A stretch of DNA of 64,000 bases from Gemmatimonadota bacterium (GTDB taxonomy: Bacteria > JAAXHH01). Under the pieces are notes generated by a model. That model saw nothing but the letters and a program-made list of their open reading frames with translations, searched no databases and was not told where the DNA came from. Position numbers and translations under genes: made by a program. This document shows, in pieces, positions 1 to 9,055 of this stretch (the first letter of the stretch is position 1; each line of letters starts with the position of its first letter). The DNA lies in the NCBI GenBank assembly GCA_026702745.1, contig JAPPBT010000066.1, positions 26,534 through 90,533 on the forward strand, written 5' to 3'.

Positions 1-2
1 AC

Positions 3-1013
3 ATCTGGATCATACACCGCGGAAACGGTAACCCGAGCACGGAACTGGGCGCTGCGCAGGACCCGCCCGTGGCCGAATGCTGCATTCCCGCGCCGCCGGT
101 ACTCCAGTTCAGTCCCGAGGGCGATCTGTTGAACCATTGGGGCGGACCGGGAGAAGGATACGACTGGCCGGGTTCGAATCACGGGATTACCGTCGACCCG
201 ATGGGTAATCTATGGATCGGCGGCAACGGGGGCGACGACGCCCACATCCTGGTTTTCGCCCAGGACGGCACCTTCCTGAAGCAGTTCGGCGAACCGGGCG
301 CGCGAAGGGCCGATGGCTTTGACGAGGCCGATCCGGCGTGGAGTGGCAACAGCATGGATCCGGGGAATTTCGGACGTGTGGCCAAGATCTCCTTCGATGC
401 CTCCGCGAACGAAGCCTATGTGGCCGATGGGTACCTGAACAAGCGCGTTGCGGTGCTCGACATCGAGACCGGGGCCCTGAAGCGGTACTGGGGCGCTTAC
501 GGCAATGAACCTGATGACGCCAATATCGGTAGATACGATCCCAAGGCGCCGCCGGCCCAGCAGTTCCGCAATCCCGTCCACGCGGCCGATCCCTCGAACG
601 ACGGTCACGTATACGTCTGCGACCGGCCCAACAACCGTGTCCAGGTTTTCCGGACGGACGGCACCTTCGTGATGGAGAAAGTCCTCTCCGGCAACACGCT
701 GGGCGCCGGGTCTACCTGGGACGTCGCCTTTTCAAAGGACGCGGACCAGAAATACCTGTACGTGGCGGACGGCCAGAACATGAAGGTGTACGTGCTGTTG
801 CGGGAGACCATGGAAGTGCTGACCACTTTCGGAGACGGTGGCCGCCAGCCGGGCCAGTTCTTCGGCACCCATAGCATCGCGACCGATTCGAAGGGCAATA
901 TCTACACCACGGAGACCTACGAAGGCAAGCGCGTGCAGAAGTTCACCTATATGGGTGAGGGCCCGGTCGATCAGCAGGACCAGGGCGTGATATGGCCCTC
1001 CGCATCCCGGTAG
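3..1013 (+). CDS. NHL-repeat / six-bladed beta-propeller protein (5' partial)
   Basis: The reading frame is open from base 3, so the gene begins upstream of the window; a GTG at 69 is only an internal codon. The visible protein repeats units of the form hydrophobic-DPxGNLWI, VYVCDRPNNRVQVF and LYVADGQNMKVYVL, each followed by a turn with G-F or G-T-F, which is the NHL beta-propeller pattern also seen in peptidyl-alpha-hydroxyglycine lyase-like proteins. Such proteins usually bind ligands or act as lyases outside the cytoplasm; substrate is unknown here. It overlaps the next gene by 22 bases, suggesting a common transcript. The fold is well supported, the function is not. Confidence 0.75.
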   Translation: MWIIHRGNGNPSTELGAAQDPPVAECCIPAPPVLQFSPEGDLLNHWGGPGEGYDWPGSNHGITVDPMGNLWIGGNGGDDAHILVFAQDGTFLKQFGEPGARRADGFDEADPAWSGNSMDPGNFGRVAKISFDASANEAYVADGYLNKRVAVLDIETGALKRYWGAYGNEPDDANIGRYDPKAPPAQQFRNPVHAADPSNDGHVYVCDRPNNRVQVFRTDGTFVMEKVLSGNTLGAGSTWDVAFSKDADQKYLYVADGQNMKVYVLLRETMEVLTTFGDGGRQPGQFFGTHSIATDSKGNIYTTETYEGKRVQKFTYMGEGPVDQQDQGVIWPSASR

Positions 1014-2467
1014 GCACGACGGATCGGGTCTCTCCTCTTACGGGACGACGGACGGCGACCAGCCGGGTTGCCGTCCGCGTCCTGCTTTTCCTGGCCATAG
1101 CCGGACTCACGGCAGCCGTGCCGTCACCCGGCGCCTTCGGCCACGACATCCCCTCCGACATCACGGTACGCGCTTTCATCAAGCCGGAAGGCCAGCGCCT
1201 CAGGATGCTCGTGCGCGTACCCCTCGAGGCCATGGTCGACGTCACCTTTCCTCTGACCGGCCCCGGCTACCTCGACCTGTCCCGCGCCGACGAGTCCCTG
1301 CGTGACGCCGCCATGCTGTGGCTCGGGCAGGAGGTGGCGATCTACGAAGACGGATCGCGCCTGGCCGTGCCCGAACTGATGGCCGTCAGGGCCTCCCTGC
1401 CTTCCGATCCATCCTTTCAAGCGTACGATTCCGCGCTGGTTGCCACCCGGGGGCCGCCGCTCCCGGCCGGTACACAGATCTTCTGGCAGCAGGTCATGCT
1501 GGACGTGCTCTTCGAGTACCGGATCACATCGGATCGTTCGGAGTTTTCGATTCTCCCCGGACTCGAAAGGCTGGGTATGCGGGTCTCGACCGTGCTGCGC
1601 TTCCTGCCTGTTTCAGGGGGCGAACGTCTCTACCAGTATACCGGTAATCCGGGCCTTGTCGTACTCGATCCCCGCTGGCACCAGGCCGCGTTTCGTTTCG
1701 TGCAACTCGGTTTCACCCACATCCTCGACGGCATGGACCATCTCCTGTTCCTGCTGTGCCTGATCATCCCCTTTCAGCGGCTGCGCGTACTCGTGATCCT
1801 CGTTACGGCCTTTACCGTTGCGCACTCGGTCACGCTGGTCGCTGCCACGCTGGGCCTGACGCCCGCCGCCCTTTGGTTCGTCCCCCTCGTGGAAACGGTG
1901 ATCGCCGCCTCCATCGTCTACATGGCACTGGAGAACATCGTTTCGCCCGGCCTGCGCCGGCGCTGGATGGCCGTATTCGGGTTCGGACTCGTGCACGGAT
2001 TCGGATTCGCCTACGCGCTGCGGGACATGCTGCCTTTCGGCGGAGATCACCTGGTGGTCTCGCTGCTGGCGTTCAATGTGGGGGTCGAGATCGGTCAGCT
2101 ACTCGTGATTCTGATCTGTGTCCCGATACTGCGTTTACTCTTCAGGTACCTTCCGGGTGAGCAACCCAGGCAAAGTATGCAGGCCGGCAAGATCGGGCAG
2201 ACCGGACGGACCGGATGGACCGGATGGACCGGGCATCCCAGGCGGATCGCCGCGGTCATCCTCTCGGTCCTCGCGGGTCATACGGCCTGGCACTGGCTGG
2301 TGGAGCGCGGCGCCGTGTTGTGGGAATACGATGTGCTGGCCACGACGCCGGACAGCGCGCTGTATGGAGTGGCGGGACTCCTGGTACTGATGTTGATCAT
2401 CGCCGCCTTCGCGGGATGGGCGTTCCTTCGTTCTGACCGGGCGGACCGGACGAACCGGTCTGATTAG
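992..2467 (+). CDS. HupE/UreJ_2-family membrane protein
   Basis: 491 residues. A basic start and a hydrophobic segment near residues 30-48 form a signal peptide ending before HDIPSD. An extracytoplasmic domain of about 200 residues follows, then a membrane region opening with GFTHILDGMDHLLFLL, the hallmark of the HupE/UreJ_2 family (proposed nickel/cobalt or small-molecule channels). The histidines and aspartate of HILDGMDH and a later LVHGFGFAYAL helix are the likely functional residues. The ATG at 992 lies inside the previous gene, so translational coupling is likely. A run of T-G-[RW] triplets sits in a loop near residue 405, and the last residues and stop codon lie in the 49-bp tandem repeat. 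Transported substrate unknown. Confidence 0.8.
   Translation: MALRIPVGTTDRVSPLTGRRTATSRVAVRVLLFLAIAGLTAAVPSPGAFGHDIPSDITVRAFIKPEGQRLRMLVRVPLEAMVDVTFPLTGPGYLDLSRADESLRDAAMLWLGQEVAIYEDGSRLAVPELMAVRASLPSDPSFQAYDSALVATRGPPLPAGTQIFWQQVMLDVLFEYRITSDRSEFSILPGLERLGMRVSTVLRFLPVSGGERLYQYTGNPGLVVLDPRWHQAAFRFVQLGFTHILDGMDHLLFLLCLIIPFQRLRVLVILVTAFTVAHSVTLVAATLGLTPAALWFVPLVETVIAASIVYMALENIVSPGLRRRWMAVFGFGLVHGFGFAYALRDMLPFGGDHLVVSLLAFNVGVEIGQLLVILICVPILRLLFRYLPGEQPRQSMQAGKIGQTGRTGWTGWTGHPRRIAAVILSVLAGHTAWHWLVERGAVLWEYDVLATTPDSALYGVAGLLVLMLIIAAFAGWAFLRSDRADRTNRSD
2201..2236 (+). repeat. 9-bp in-frame tandem repeat inside the HupE-like gene
   Basis: Four units of accgga(c/t)gg, the last one diverged, encode T-G-R/T-G-W triplets in a loop between membrane helices. 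Copy-number change would add or remove three residues without a frameshift. Confidence 0.8.
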
Positions 2468-2638
2468 GCGGGCTGGCCAGGCTGACCGGGCGGACCGGAC
2501 GAACCGGTCTGATTAGGCGGGCTGGCCAGGCTGACCGGGCGGACCGGACGAACCGGTCTGATTAGGCGGGCTGGCCAGGCTGACCGGGCGGACCGGACGA
2601 ACCGGTCTGATTAGGCGGGCTGGCCAGGCTGACCGGGC
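2434..2638. repeat. 49-bp tandem repeat, 4 full copies plus a 9-base partial
   Basis: Units start at 2434, 2483, 2532 and 2581, with a partial unit at 2630; each begins tgaccgggcggaccggacga and includes tgattaggcgggctggccag. The copies look identical by eye. The array runs through the stop codon of the HupE-like gene (TAG 2465-2467) and supplies the last codons and the stop (TAA, 2611-2613 complement) of the convergent downstream gene. Both C-termini are therefore set by repeat sequence. Confidence 0.92.
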
Positions 2639-3219
2639 ACTTCAATGAAGGCTTCGGACAGCGCGAACACGCAGGAGCTGCGCTCTCCGCCGAGACTGGG
2701 CTTCCATATATCGACCGGATAGGGTTCGCCCGGAATCATGTGACCGTTGAACATGATCTGGGCGGACCGTGCAAAGTACAGGCAGGAGAAAACGTCCCAT
2801 CCTTCCCGGAATCTCGGAGCGGGCGCTTCGAGCAGTTCGGGAGACCGCAGGCCGCCCCAGCGGGCGATGACCTGGTCTTCCTCCGTTTCGATCGTCCACG
2901 CGGGCGCGTCGAGCACGTTGCCGCTCCGCGTGAAGGAAGCCGGCACCACCTCCAGTTCCATGTCGTACATGCCGCCCCGGCCGCTCATCCAGGTCTGAAT
3001 GAATGTAGTCATCTCCGGGTTGTCGGTGCAGATCCTGTGATACGAGAATCCATCCTCGATAAGGACATAGGCCACGGTCCCTTCGCCGGCCGAACAGTAG
3101 TGCGTATGCCAAAGGCTGACCATCGCACTGTTCTCCCCGGCACCCGCGGGACGAACATAGTTGATCCAGTGCTGTCCCGTCCAGAACAGCCTGCCCGGGT
3201 TGACGATCGGCCTGTTCAT
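2611..3219 (-). CDS. Conserved-looking protein of unknown function (about 202 aa)
   Basis: I do not recognise a family. The start at 3219 is chosen because GGAGGAACCGG lies directly upstream of ATG; the frame stays open to 3345, but that part only translates the 20-bp repeats. The protein is soluble, without signal peptide or membrane segment, and rich in Trp, Tyr and Met. It begins MNRPIVNPGRLFWTGQHWINY and contains SLWHTHYCSAGEGTVAYVLI and a Cys-containing segment (DVFSCLYFARSAQIMFNGH). The C-terminus PGQPGQPA comes from the 49-bp repeat. It converges with the HupE-like gene. Coding is supported by the ribosome-binding site and by natural-looking composition. Confidence 0.6.
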   Translation of the reverse strand: MNRPIVNPGRLFWTGQHWINYVRPAGAGENSAMVSLWHTHYCSAGEGTVAYVLIEDGFSYHRICTDNPEMTTFIQTWMSGRGGMYDMELEVVPASFTRSGNVLDAPAWTIETEEDQVIARWGGLRSPELLEAPAPRFREGWDVFSCLYFARSAQIMFNGHMIPGEPYPVDIWKPSLGGERSSCVFALSEAFIEVPGQPGQPA

Positions 3220-3240
3220 CCGGTTCCTCCAATACCCAGC

Positions 3241-3320
3241 GTAGCCGGTCCACGGTCCGCGTAGCCGGTCCACGGTCCGCGTAGCCGGTCCACGGTCCGC
3301 GTAGCCGGCCCATGATCCGC
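3241..3320. repeat. 20-bp tandem repeat, 3 exact and 1 degenerate copy
   Basis: The unit gtagccggtccacggtccgc occupies 3241-3260, 3261-3280 and 3281-3300 exactly, then a diverged copy lies at 3301-3320. It sits just upstream of the start chosen for the minus-strand gene at 2611-3219, in its leader or promoter region. Confidence 0.92.
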
Positions 3321-3448
3321 GAAATCGCTCACGGCCCGAATCCATGTAAACTGATCCGGGTGGGGCCGGACGTCAAGGGCGGACTGGGAGACCGGCCGGC
3401 GAGGCCCTTGCGAGCGGCACTTCCTCTCAGACCTTCCGCATAAATCGC

Positions 3449-3477
3449 TTGCCCGGTTTCGGTCCGTCCTGTACATT
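3449..3477 (+). promoter_or_regulatory. Candidate sigma70-type promoter for tatA
   Basis: TTGCCC (3449-3454) and TACATT (3472-3477) are 17 bases apart and each match four of six consensus positions. They lie about 90 bases before the tatA start. Similarity alone supports this. Confidence 0.3.
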
Positions 3478-3568
3478 TTCCGCATCGGGTCTTACAATCG
3501 GGAGGCCGGGCAATAAGGTTAGTTCAAGCAAGCGGGCGGTCTTTCTCTCACTCCAGGAGCCAAACGGC

Positions 3569-3799
3569 ATGATCGGCGATATCGGCATGCAGGAACTGAT
3601 GGTGATCTTCCTGATCGTCCTGCTCTTGTTCGGCGCGGACCGGATCCCGGCCCTGGCGAGGGGACTGGGCAAGGGCGTGCGGGAGTTCAAGCGGGTCGTG
3701 AACAATGCGAATACTGAAATCCAGCGCGCCATCGACATCGACGAGAAGGAACCGCCCCCGCGAAAGCCACCGCCGACAAAGGAACTGGACCGGTCATAG
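3569..3799 (+). CDS. tatA: Twin-arginine translocase subunit TatA/TatE
   Basis: 76 residues, the usual TatA size. It starts MIGDIGMQELMVIFLIVLLL: a short N-terminus, one membrane helix, then the conserved FGADRIPALARGLGKGVREF hinge and amphipathic helix, and a charged Pro-rich tail. TatA oligomerises to form the pathway for folded proteins recruited by TatC. The ATG at 3569 has AGGAG nine bases upstream and gives the family-typical short N-terminus; an upstream in-frame TTG (3449) would add 40 residues unlike TatA. tatC lies separately at 28208-29491 on the other strand; no tatB is seen. Confidence 0.92.
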   Translation: MIGDIGMQELMVIFLIVLLLFGADRIPALARGLGKGVREFKRVVNNANTEIQRAIDIDEKEPPPRKPPPTKELDRS

Positions 3800-3901
3800 G
3801 ACAACGGAACAGCAGGCTTGACGAATGGGCGTGCCGGCCGGTGGACGGTGCGCCCGTTTTGCATGATCCGGAGCCCGCAGCGCTATCCACGACTACAGGA
3901 C

Positions 3902-5230
3902 ATGTCCACTGCCGCCCTTCGCAATGACGCACGGTGCATTTTCGACGCGGCCCTTCAAGCTGTAGATCCAGCGTCGGCCATCCGGCGCCATGTCGTACGT
4001 GAAGGAAGCCGGCTGAAAGTCGGCGGCCGCGGTTACGACCTGGACCAGTTCGAGAACGTCTACGTCGTCGGTGCCGGCAAAGCGGGTTCCGTGATGGCCG
4101 GCGCCATGGAATCGCTACTCGGCGACCAGCTAACCGGGGGCGTGGTCAACGTCAAGTACGGACATGCTACGCCGCTGCGGCGCGTGGAGGTGGTCGAAGC
4201 GGGCCATCCCATTCCCGACGCGGCGGGCTTGGTCGGAACGCAGAAAATCGTTGAGCTCCTGGCGCCTGTCGGGGAAGACGACCTGGTGTTCTGCCTGCTT
4301 TCGGGTGGGGGATCCGCGCTCCTGCCGCTACCTGCCGATGGGGTGACGCTGGAGGAGAAACAGGCGGTCACGGAGCTGCTGCTTCAGTGCGGCGCGACGA
4401 TCAACGAAACCAACACGATCCGCAAGCATATCTCGCGGGTAAAGGGTGGACAATTGGCCAGGCTGGCCTCGCCCGCGCGGGTGGTGAGCCTGGTCCTTTC
4501 GGACGTCATCGGGGACCCGCTCGATATCATCGCGTCGGGGCCCACGGTGCCGGATGAAAGCACTTTTGCCGATTGCCGGTCTATTCTTGATCGGTACGGT
4601 CTGCAGGATAGACTGCCTGTTGCGGTGATTCGCCACCTGGATGCGGGGTCGAAGGGAATCGTACCGGAAACACCGGACTCCGGCGACCCGGTCTTCCATC
4701 GAATGCAGACGGTCACTGTCGCCAACAACCGCCAGGCACTGGATTCCGCCCGGATCGAGGCGGAAAAGAGAGGATACAACCCGCTCGTGCTGTCCAGTTC
4801 GATCGACGGCGAGACCCGCGAGGTCGCTCGTATCTACGCCGCCATGGCCCGGGAGATCGAAGGGTATGGCGATCCGGTTAGGCGCCCGGCGTGCGTAATT
4901 TCCGGCGGCGAGACCACGGTAACGCTGAAGGGCGGCGGCAAAGGCGGACGTAACCAGGAATTCGTACTGGCCACCGTATCGGGCATCGAGGGACTGGAAC
5001 GAACCGTCGTATTCAGCGCCGGAACGGACGGGACGGACGGTCCTACCGACGCCGCGGGCGCGGTGGCGGACGGACATACGCAGGCCCGGGCCGTCGAAAT
5101 GGGGCTGGACGCCGACGCCTGCATGGACCGCAGCGACGCCTATCACTTTTTCGAACCGCTGGGTGACCTCGTCATGACGGGCCCTACCCATACCAATGTC
5201 ATGGACCTGCGACTGTTACTCGTCGGTTGA
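3902..5230 (+). CDS. Glycerate 2-kinase (DUF4147/MOFRL family)
   Basis: About 442 residues, normal for class II glycerate kinases that phosphorylate D-glycerate to 2-phosphoglycerate. Family signatures are VVGAGKAGSVMAGAMES, the phosphate-binding FCLLSGGGSALLPLP, NTIRKHISRVKGGQLAR, SDVIGDPLDIIASGPT, and the C-terminal MOFRL domain with GRNQEFVLA, FSAGTDGTDGPTDAAGA and PTHTNVMDLRLLLV. The frame is open to 3818, but homology-like sequence begins near MSTAALRNDAR at 3902; ACAGGA lies just before it at tight spacing, so the start could be the ATG at 3863. It precedes a PhyH oxygenase and a glycolate/lactate-oxidase-like fusion, fitting hydroxy-acid salvage. Confidence 0.9.
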   Translation: MSTAALRNDARCIFDAALQAVDPASAIRRHVVREGSRLKVGGRGYDLDQFENVYVVGAGKAGSVMAGAMESLLGDQLTGGVVNVKYGHATPLRRVEVVEAGHPIPDAAGLVGTQKIVELLAPVGEDDLVFCLLSGGGSALLPLPADGVTLEEKQAVTELLLQCGATINETNTIRKHISRVKGGQLARLASPARVVSLVLSDVIGDPLDIIASGPTVPDESTFADCRSILDRYGLQDRLPVAVIRHLDAGSKGIVPETPDSGDPVFHRMQTVTVANNRQALDSARIEAEKRGYNPLVLSSSIDGETREVARIYAAMAREIEGYGDPVRRPACVISGGETTVTLKGGGKGGRNQEFVLATVSGIEGLERTVVFSAGTDGTDGPTDAAGAVADGHTQARAVEMGLDADACMDRSDAYHFFEPLGDLVMTGPTHTNVMDLRLLLVG

Positions 5231-5254
5231 GGACACATAAGGCTGGGATCGACC

Positions 5255-6061
5255 ATGATGACCGAAGCGCAAAGGTACCTGTTCGACCTGACCGGTTTTC
5301 TGCACCTGGATGGCGCCCTTGGAGAAACGGCGCTCGCCGAGGCGCTTGATGCTGCGGAGCGGTATATCCGGACGCCCGCCGAAGACCTCCCGCCGGACTT
5401 CGGGAGCAGAGACGGCCGCATCTACGACAACGGATTCGCCTTCGACAAGTCACTGGAGCGGCTGGTCTTCGAGCCAAGCTACTGGCCCATCGTAAAGGAG
5501 TTCACGTCCGGCAAACCCCGTTTCGTCCGGGGGTCCATGCTCGTGAACCAGCCCGGCGGAGTCGTCGATCCAGGATCGCTCCACTGCGCACGCGAAGCCT
5601 ACGGTTGGCAAAGCACGCGCTACGATTGCCGGGACGGCCGTATTTACTGCGATGATTTCGTCGTATTCATTTATCTCACCGACGTGAATCCCGGCGACGG
5701 CGGACTCGTGGTCGTGCCCGGGTCGCACAAGTGCAATTTCGACCGCCCCGATTCGGTCTTCGACGGGGGTGACCTGGAAGACGACGCGCCACCAGGCACG
5801 ATAAACGTCACCCCCAGGGCGGGCGACGCGGTGATCATCTCCGAGTTGCTCACGCACGGTACCCTCCGGTGGAAGCCAACCGACCGGAAGCGTATCGTGC
5901 TCGTGCTGCGGTACGCACCCCAGTACAGCGGTGGCGGACCGTGGACGACGGACACGCTCAAGGCCCGGCTTTCTCCCGAGACTAATGAATTGATGGCCCT
6001 GGCCTCCTTTACGGAGGTCAAGGACGTCGCCCAGAGGGAAGTGGTCACGTTAACCGAATGA
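5255..6061 (+). CDS. PhyH-family protein with HxA in place of HxD
   Basis: 268 residues of the phytanoyl-CoA dioxygenase fold (cytosolic Fe(II)/2-oxoglutarate enzymes). Conserved parts are VFIYLTDVNPGDGGLVVVPG followed by SHKCNF, and the distal ELLTHGTLRWKPTDRKR with the second iron-ligand His and the oxoglutarate-binding Arg. Where the family usually has HxD, this protein shows SLHCAREAYGW, so the acidic ligand seems missing (H-x-A). The paralogues at 57227 and 57969 have LHGG there. It may be an unusual oxygenase, a halogenase-like enzyme or inactive. It lies 24 bases after the glycerate kinase gene, probably in the same transcript; two adjacent ATGs (5255, 5258) are possible starts. Confidence 0.82.
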   Translation: MMTEAQRYLFDLTGFLHLDGALGETALAEALDAAERYIRTPAEDLPPDFGSRDGRIYDNGFAFDKSLERLVFEPSYWPIVKEFTSGKPRFVRGSMLVNQPGGVVDPGSLHCAREAYGWQSTRYDCRDGRIYCDDFVVFIYLTDVNPGDGGLVVVPGSHKCNFDRPDSVFDGGDLEDDAPPGTINVTPRAGDAVIISELLTHGTLRWKPTDRKRIVLVLRYAPQYSGGGPWTTDTLKARLSPETNELMALASFTEVKDVAQREVVTLTE

Positions 6062-6081
6062 TCCGTTCGCGTCTTCCATAA

Positions 6082-6128
6082 CGGCCCTGACCCGGCAGCG
6101 GCCCTGACCTGGCGGCCCTGACCCGGCA
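6082..6128. repeat. Degenerate GC-rich short repeats (about 3 copies of cggccctgacc)
   Basis: Three copies of cggccctgacc followed by variable 3-6 base tails fill most of the gap between the PhyH gene and the FAD/Fe-S oxidase gene. Confidence 0.7.
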
Positions 6129-6157
6129 CCGCCCGGAGCGGCGCAAAGGCAAGGTAC

Positions 6158-9055
6158 ATGGACTCAGCCTGGCAGGAACAGATCGCGAAAGAGACCGACT
6201 GCGCGTTCCGATTCGACGAAACGGCCAGGGTCCTGTACAGCACGGACGCCAGCATCTACGAAATCCAGCCGCTGGGCGTCGCCTATCCAGCCCACGCGGA
6301 CCAGGTCTCCCGCATCCTCCGTTTCGCCTACGAAAGAGGCATCCCCGTCACGCCCCGCGGCGGGGGCACCAGCCTGGGCGGCCAGGCGGTAGGCCGCAGC
6401 ATCCAGGTCGACTTCTCCCGGCACATGAACCGGATCCTCGAGGTCAACGTCGAGGAACAGTGGGCCAGGATCCAGCCCGGCGTGGTGCTCGACGAACTGA
6501 ACGACCACCTGAAACCTATGGGACTGCTCTTCGCCCCGGACGTCTCCCCGAGCAACCGGGCGAACGTCGGCGGCATGATCGGCAACAACTCCTGCGGTTC
6601 CCATTCCATCATATACGGCAAAACGATCGACCACGTCCTGGAACTCGACGTGGTCCTGAGCGACGGCACCCAGACGGTCTTCAAGCCGGTTGGCGACCGT
6701 GAATACGGCCAGAAGGCCGCACTCGGCGGACTGGAGGGCCGGATCTACCGCGAAATCCGCCGCATCGCCCACGAAAACCGGGACGAGATCGCGGCCCGGT
6801 ACCCCCGGATCATGCGGCGCGTGGGCGGATACAACCTGGACGAGTTTACCGGAGAAGGTCCCTTCGACCCCTGCAAGATGATCGTCGGGTCCGAGGGCAC
6901 CCTGGCGGCCGTGACCGAGGCGCGCGTCAACCTGGTGCCGCTTCCTGCCCACAAGGCCCTCGGTATCTGTCACTTCTCGGACCTGATCGAATCCATGGAA
7001 GCGACGGTGGAGATCCTGAAGACCGATCCCTCCGCCGTGGAACTCACCGACAAGACCATACTGGATCTGGCCAAGGAATCTCCCGCGGCCGCCCATCAGC
7101 GGGACTTCATCGACGGCGACCCGGAAGCCATCCTCATGGTCGAGTATTACGGGGAGACGGAAGGCGAGGTCACGGACCGCCTGGACGCCCTCGAATCCCT
7201 GCTTCGGGAGAAGCACCTGGGCTACGCCTGCGTCCGTGCCTCGACTCCTGCCGCCCAGTCGAACGCCTGGACCATCCGGAAGGCGGGACTCGGGTTGCTG
7301 ATGGGCATGAAGGGGGATACCAAGCCGGCGACTTTCGTGGAGGACACGGCGGTGTCGCCGGAGAAGCTTCCGGACTACATCCGCGACTTCCGCGACATCG
7401 TCCACAAGCACGGCACGGTGGCGTCCTACTACGCCCACGCCAGCGTGGGCACGATCCACATCCGGCCGCTCATCAATCTCAAGGAAGCCGAGGGCATCGC
7501 GCGCATGCGGGTCATCGCCGAAGAAATCCGCGACCTGGTCCTGGCCTACGGCGGCGCGGTCAGTTCCGAGCACGGCGACGGACTCGTGCGGAGCGAGTGG
7601 AACGAAAAGGTGTTCGGCCCGCGGCTGTACGAGGCCTTTAAGGCGGTCAAGGCCGTGTTCGACCCGAACGGCATCATGAATCCAGGCAAGATCATCGCGA
7701 ACCAGAAGATGACCGACAACCTGCGATTCGGCCCGGCATACCAGGCGGAGGAGATCAACACGTATTTCGATTTCTCGGGCGACGGCGGGTTCTCGCGGTC
7801 CATCGAGCTCTGCAACGGGGTCGGCGCCTGCCGCAAGAAGCTGGTGGGAACCATGTGCCCGTCCTATATCGCCACGCTCGACGAGGAGCACAGCACCCGG
7901 GGCCGCGCAAACGTGCTCCGGGCAGCCCTGTCGGGGAAACTGGACGACGAGGGGTTCACAAGCGACCGGGTCTACGAAGCCCTCGACCTCTGCCTGGAGT
8001 GCAAGGGCTGCAAAGGCGAGTGCCCCTCCAACGTCGACATGGCCAAGATGAAGTACGAATTCCTCGCCCACTACTACGAGAAACACGGGCTGCCCCTGCG
8101 CAACCGCCTGTTCGGCCGTATCGAAACGCTCAACCGGCTCGGTTCCGCCTTTGCGCCGCTGAGCAACCGGATCGTGAACCATCCCTGGCACAAGCGGATC
8201 CTGGAACGGACGATCGGCGTGGACAGGCGGCGGTCCCTTCCGGAGTTCGCCGAAGTCACGTTCGAACAGTGGTTCTATCAGCGCGGTTCCGGTAGCGCCG
8301 AGAACCGTGATCGACCGACCGTCGTCTTCTTCCCGGACACCTTCGTCAACTACAGCGAGCCCCATATCGGGATTGCCGCCGTGGAGGTACTCGAAAGCGC
8401 CGGATACCGCGTGGTGCTGGCCGAACCCCGCGCCTGCTGCGGCAGGCCCCTCATCTCGAAGGGCATGCTGCGCCAGGCCCGGGAGGCCGCCGAATACAAC
8501 ATCACCCAGCTTGTCCGGTACGTGGACCGCGGATGGACCATCGTGGGCTGTGAACCCAGTTGTGTCATGACGTTTCGGGACGACTACCGCGACCTCGTGG
8601 ACGACCCGCGTGCCGACCGGCTCGCAGAGGGCATGCTCATGATCGACGAGTTCCTGGCCCGGGAGCACGGGGCCGGTCGTCTATCGCTTCCGGTCCGGCC
8701 CACTGGCCGGTCGATCAGTCTGCACGGGCACTGCCAGCAGAAGGCCATCGCTGGTACCAACTCCACTGTGGCCGCCCTGGAACTGGTGCCCGGGTACGAG
8801 GTCACGACGTTGAACACCGGGTGCTGCGGCATGGCCGGCAGCTTCGGCTACGAACGAGAGCACTACGACCTGTCTATGAAAATCGGCGAAGACCGCCTCT
8901 TCCCCGCTGTCCGCGCCGCCGACGAAGGGACGGAACTCGCCGCGACGGGGACCTCCTGCCGGCACCAGATCGCCGACGGCACGGGCAGGACGGCCTTCCA
9001 TCCTATCGAACTGATCAGAAATGCCCTCGGCGACCGGCGGAGCATCCAGCGTTGA
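6158..9055 (+). CDS. FAD-linked oxidase fused to Fe-S/CCG-domain subunit (GlcD-GlpC type)
   Basis: 965 residues combining two subunits that are often separate. Residues about 35-530 are a PCMH-type FAD domain (TPRGGGTSLGGQAVG, SPSNRANVGGMIGNNSCG) and its C-terminal cap ending DPNGIMNPGKII. Next come Fe-S cysteine motifs (CNGVGACRKKLVGTMCPSY and CLECKGCKGECPSN), then two CCG-type repeats (RACCGRPLISKG and TGCCGMAGSFGYE). Such fusions oxidise D-2-hydroxy acids such as D-lactate, glycolate or D-2-hydroxyglutarate and pass electrons to the respiratory chain at the membrane. AAGG motifs precede the ATG. The adjacent glycerate kinase suggests a glycolate/glycerate route, but the substrate is not readable from sequence. 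Confidence 0.9.
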   Translation: MDSAWQEQIAKETDCAFRFDETARVLYSTDASIYEIQPLGVAYPAHADQVSRILRFAYERGIPVTPRGGGTSLGGQAVGRSIQVDFSRHMNRILEVNVEEQWARIQPGVVLDELNDHLKPMGLLFAPDVSPSNRANVGGMIGNNSCGSHSIIYGKTIDHVLELDVVLSDGTQTVFKPVGDREYGQKAALGGLEGRIYREIRRIAHENRDEIAARYPRIMRRVGGYNLDEFTGEGPFDPCKMIVGSEGTLAAVTEARVNLVPLPAHKALGICHFSDLIESMEATVEILKTDPSAVELTDKTILDLAKESPAAAHQRDFIDGDPEAILMVEYYGETEGEVTDRLDALESLLREKHLGYACVRASTPAAQSNAWTIRKAGLGLLMGMKGDTKPATFVEDTAVSPEKLPDYIRDFRDIVHKHGTVASYYAHASVGTIHIRPLINLKEAEGIARMRVIAEEIRDLVLAYGGAVSSEHGDGLVRSEWNEKVFGPRLYEAFKAVKAVFDPNGIMNPGKIIANQKMTDNLRFGPAYQAEEINTYFDFSGDGGFSRSIELCNGVGACRKKLVGTMCPSYIATLDEEHSTRGRANVLRAALSGKLDDEGFTSDRVYEALDLCLECKGCKGECPSNVDMAKMKYEFLAHYYEKHGLPLRNRLFGRIETLNRLGSAFAPLSNRIVNHPWHKRILERTIGVDRRRSLPEFAEVTFEQWFYQRGSGSAENRDRPTVVFFPDTFVNYSEPHIGIAAVEVLESAGYRVVLAEPRACCGRPLISKGMLRQAREAAEYNITQLVRYVDRGWTIVGCEPSCVMTFRDDYRDLVDDPRADRLAEGMLMIDEFLAREHGAGRLSLPVRPTGRSISLHGHCQQKAIAGTNSTVAALELVPGYEVTTLNTGCCGMAGSFGYEREHYDLSMKIGEDRLFPAVRAADEGTELAATGTSCRHQIADGTGRTAFHPIELIRNALGDRRSIQR

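Noticed and set aside
2434..3320. CRISPR array suggested by regularly repeated DNA
   Set aside because: The repeats are contiguous, with no unique spacers, so they are simple tandem repeats; no cas genes are present.
6164..8668. Long minus-strand open frame (834 codons) opposite the FAD/Fe-S oxidase gene
   Set aside because: It is the antisense shadow of a gene with clear domain motifs; its translation is low in hydrophobic pattern and rich in Val, Asp, Gly and His as expected from antisense of GC-rich code.
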